Positions 32,496-32,905 of a stretch of 32,905 nucleotides of DNA are shown one piece after another. The notes beneath the pieces are model-generated. The model ran no database searches. It was not told the origin of the DNA and worked only from the letters and a program-made list of their open reading frames with translations. The position numbers and the translations under genes are program-made. The stretch's first letter is position 1; each line of letters opens with the position of its first letter. The stretch is from Nitrospirota bacterium (GTDB taxonomy: Bacteria > Nitrospirota > Thermodesulfovibrionia > Thermodesulfovibrionales > UBA6898): the NCBI GenBank assembly GCA_012026685.1, contig VEOY01000087.1, positions 1 through 32,905 of the forward strand, given 5' to 3'.

Positions 32496-32905
32496 ATGGC
32501 ATATGTAATAGCACTGGCAGGGAAGGGTGGAACAGGAAAGACGAGCATCGCCGGTCTTACGGTAAGGTACATTGTTGAGAAGAAGAAAAAACCGGTGCTT
32601 GCGGTCGATGCCGACAGCAATGCCTGTCTGAACGAGGCGCTCGGCGTGCCGGTGCATGCGACCATCGGACATCTGCGTGAGGAATCTCTTGAGGCTATCA
32701 GGAGCGGCGGCGAGCGGCCCGGCGGCATGGCCATGGAGCAGCTTTTCGACTACCAGGTGCAGCAGTCGGTCATTGAGGCAAAGGGCTTTGATCTCATGGT
32801 CATGGGCAGGCCGGAAGGCCCGGGTTGTTACTGCGCTGCAAATAATATCATCAGGAAATACACGGACAAGCTGTCCGAGACATATCCGTATGTTGTCATC
32901 GACAA
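32496..32905 (+). CDS. cooC: CooC-type CODH nickel-insertion ATPase, C-terminus cut by window edge
   Basis: The first 136 residues are seen. Deviant Walker A ALAGKGGTGKTSIAGL starts at residue 6, followed by VLAVDADSNACLNEALG and the CooC-typical MGRPEGPGCYCAANNI, whose C-x-C is the metal-binding motif. CooC is a SIMIBI ATPase that delivers nickel to carbon monoxide dehydrogenase. AAGGAG precedes the ATG. It suggests CODH/ACS genes just outside the window, completing the pathway served by the metF complex. Confidence 0.93.
   Translation, partial: MAYVIALAGKGGTGKTSIAGLTVRYIVEKKKKPVLAVDADSNACLNEALGVPVHATIGHLREESLEAIRSGGERPGGMAMEQLFDYQVQQSVIEAKGFDLMVMGRPEGPGCYCAANNIIRKYTDKLSETYPYVVID

Overview
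The window reads as chromosomal DNA of an anaerobic, Gram-negative (diderm) bacterium that carries folate-dependent C1 (Wood-Ljungdahl-type) metabolism. The evidence is an hdrCBA-mvhD-metV-metF operon, folD and folE upstream of it, a cooC-type CODH maturation ATPase at the right edge, thyX instead of thyA, a Tat system next to two split-Soret-type cytochromes, and outer-membrane genes (Mla lipid transport, a beta-barrel, lipoproteins). The mix resembles Nitrospirota/Thermodesulfovibrionia or Desulfobacterota, but no rRNA is present and the assignment is inference. Gene density is high. I saw no insertion sequence, CRISPR array, tRNA or rRNA, and no gene-free stretch longer than about 240 bases.

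Layout. 1-4198 (minus): a cyclic-nucleotide-binding protein, an AI-2E-family permease, a two-TM potassium channel with RCK domains, the LemA lipoprotein and a TPM-domain (YgcG-like) protein cut by the window edge. 4304-9394 (plus): a partner-switching set (RsbU-like phosphatase, RsbW-like kinase broken by an in-frame TAG, STAS protein) running into an MlaE-MlaF-MlaD-lipoprotein lipid transporter. 9396-10202 (minus): a nitrilase-family amidohydrolase. 10334-11864: folE and folD, the latter with a one-base frameshift. 12006-18786: hdrC-hdrB-hdrA-mvhD-metV-metF, closed by a strong terminator. 18871-24926: two copies of a cassette (conserved upstream element, small exported Cys protein, structured leader, Tat-exported split-Soret-type cytochrome) on either side of tatA-tatB-tatC, followed by an outer-membrane barrel and a DUF2318-like lipoprotein. 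25010-26555: a membrane protein (minus) and panB. 26628-30178: a sensor kinase with a c-type heme motif, a single-domain response regulator and a REC-HK-REC hybrid. 30175-31500 (minus): a CorC/HlyC-family protein. 31656-end: thyX and the start of cooC.

How the genes work together. The hdr/mvhD/met operon encodes all six subunits known from the Moorella MetFV-HdrABC-MvhD methylene-tetrahydrofolate reductase complex, with folD supplying methylene-THF and cooC pointing to CODH/ACS nearby. MvhD appears to be a selenoprotein: its frame has an in-frame TGA (16850-16852) exactly where a redox cysteine is expected, followed by a SECIS-like hairpin, and the frame stays open to an ATGA overlap with metV. 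The Tat genes lie between two of their own likely substrates. The duplicated leader between the small exported gene and the cytochrome gene conserves several hairpins, one with compensatory base changes, and is the best candidate here for an undescribed cis-regulatory RNA.
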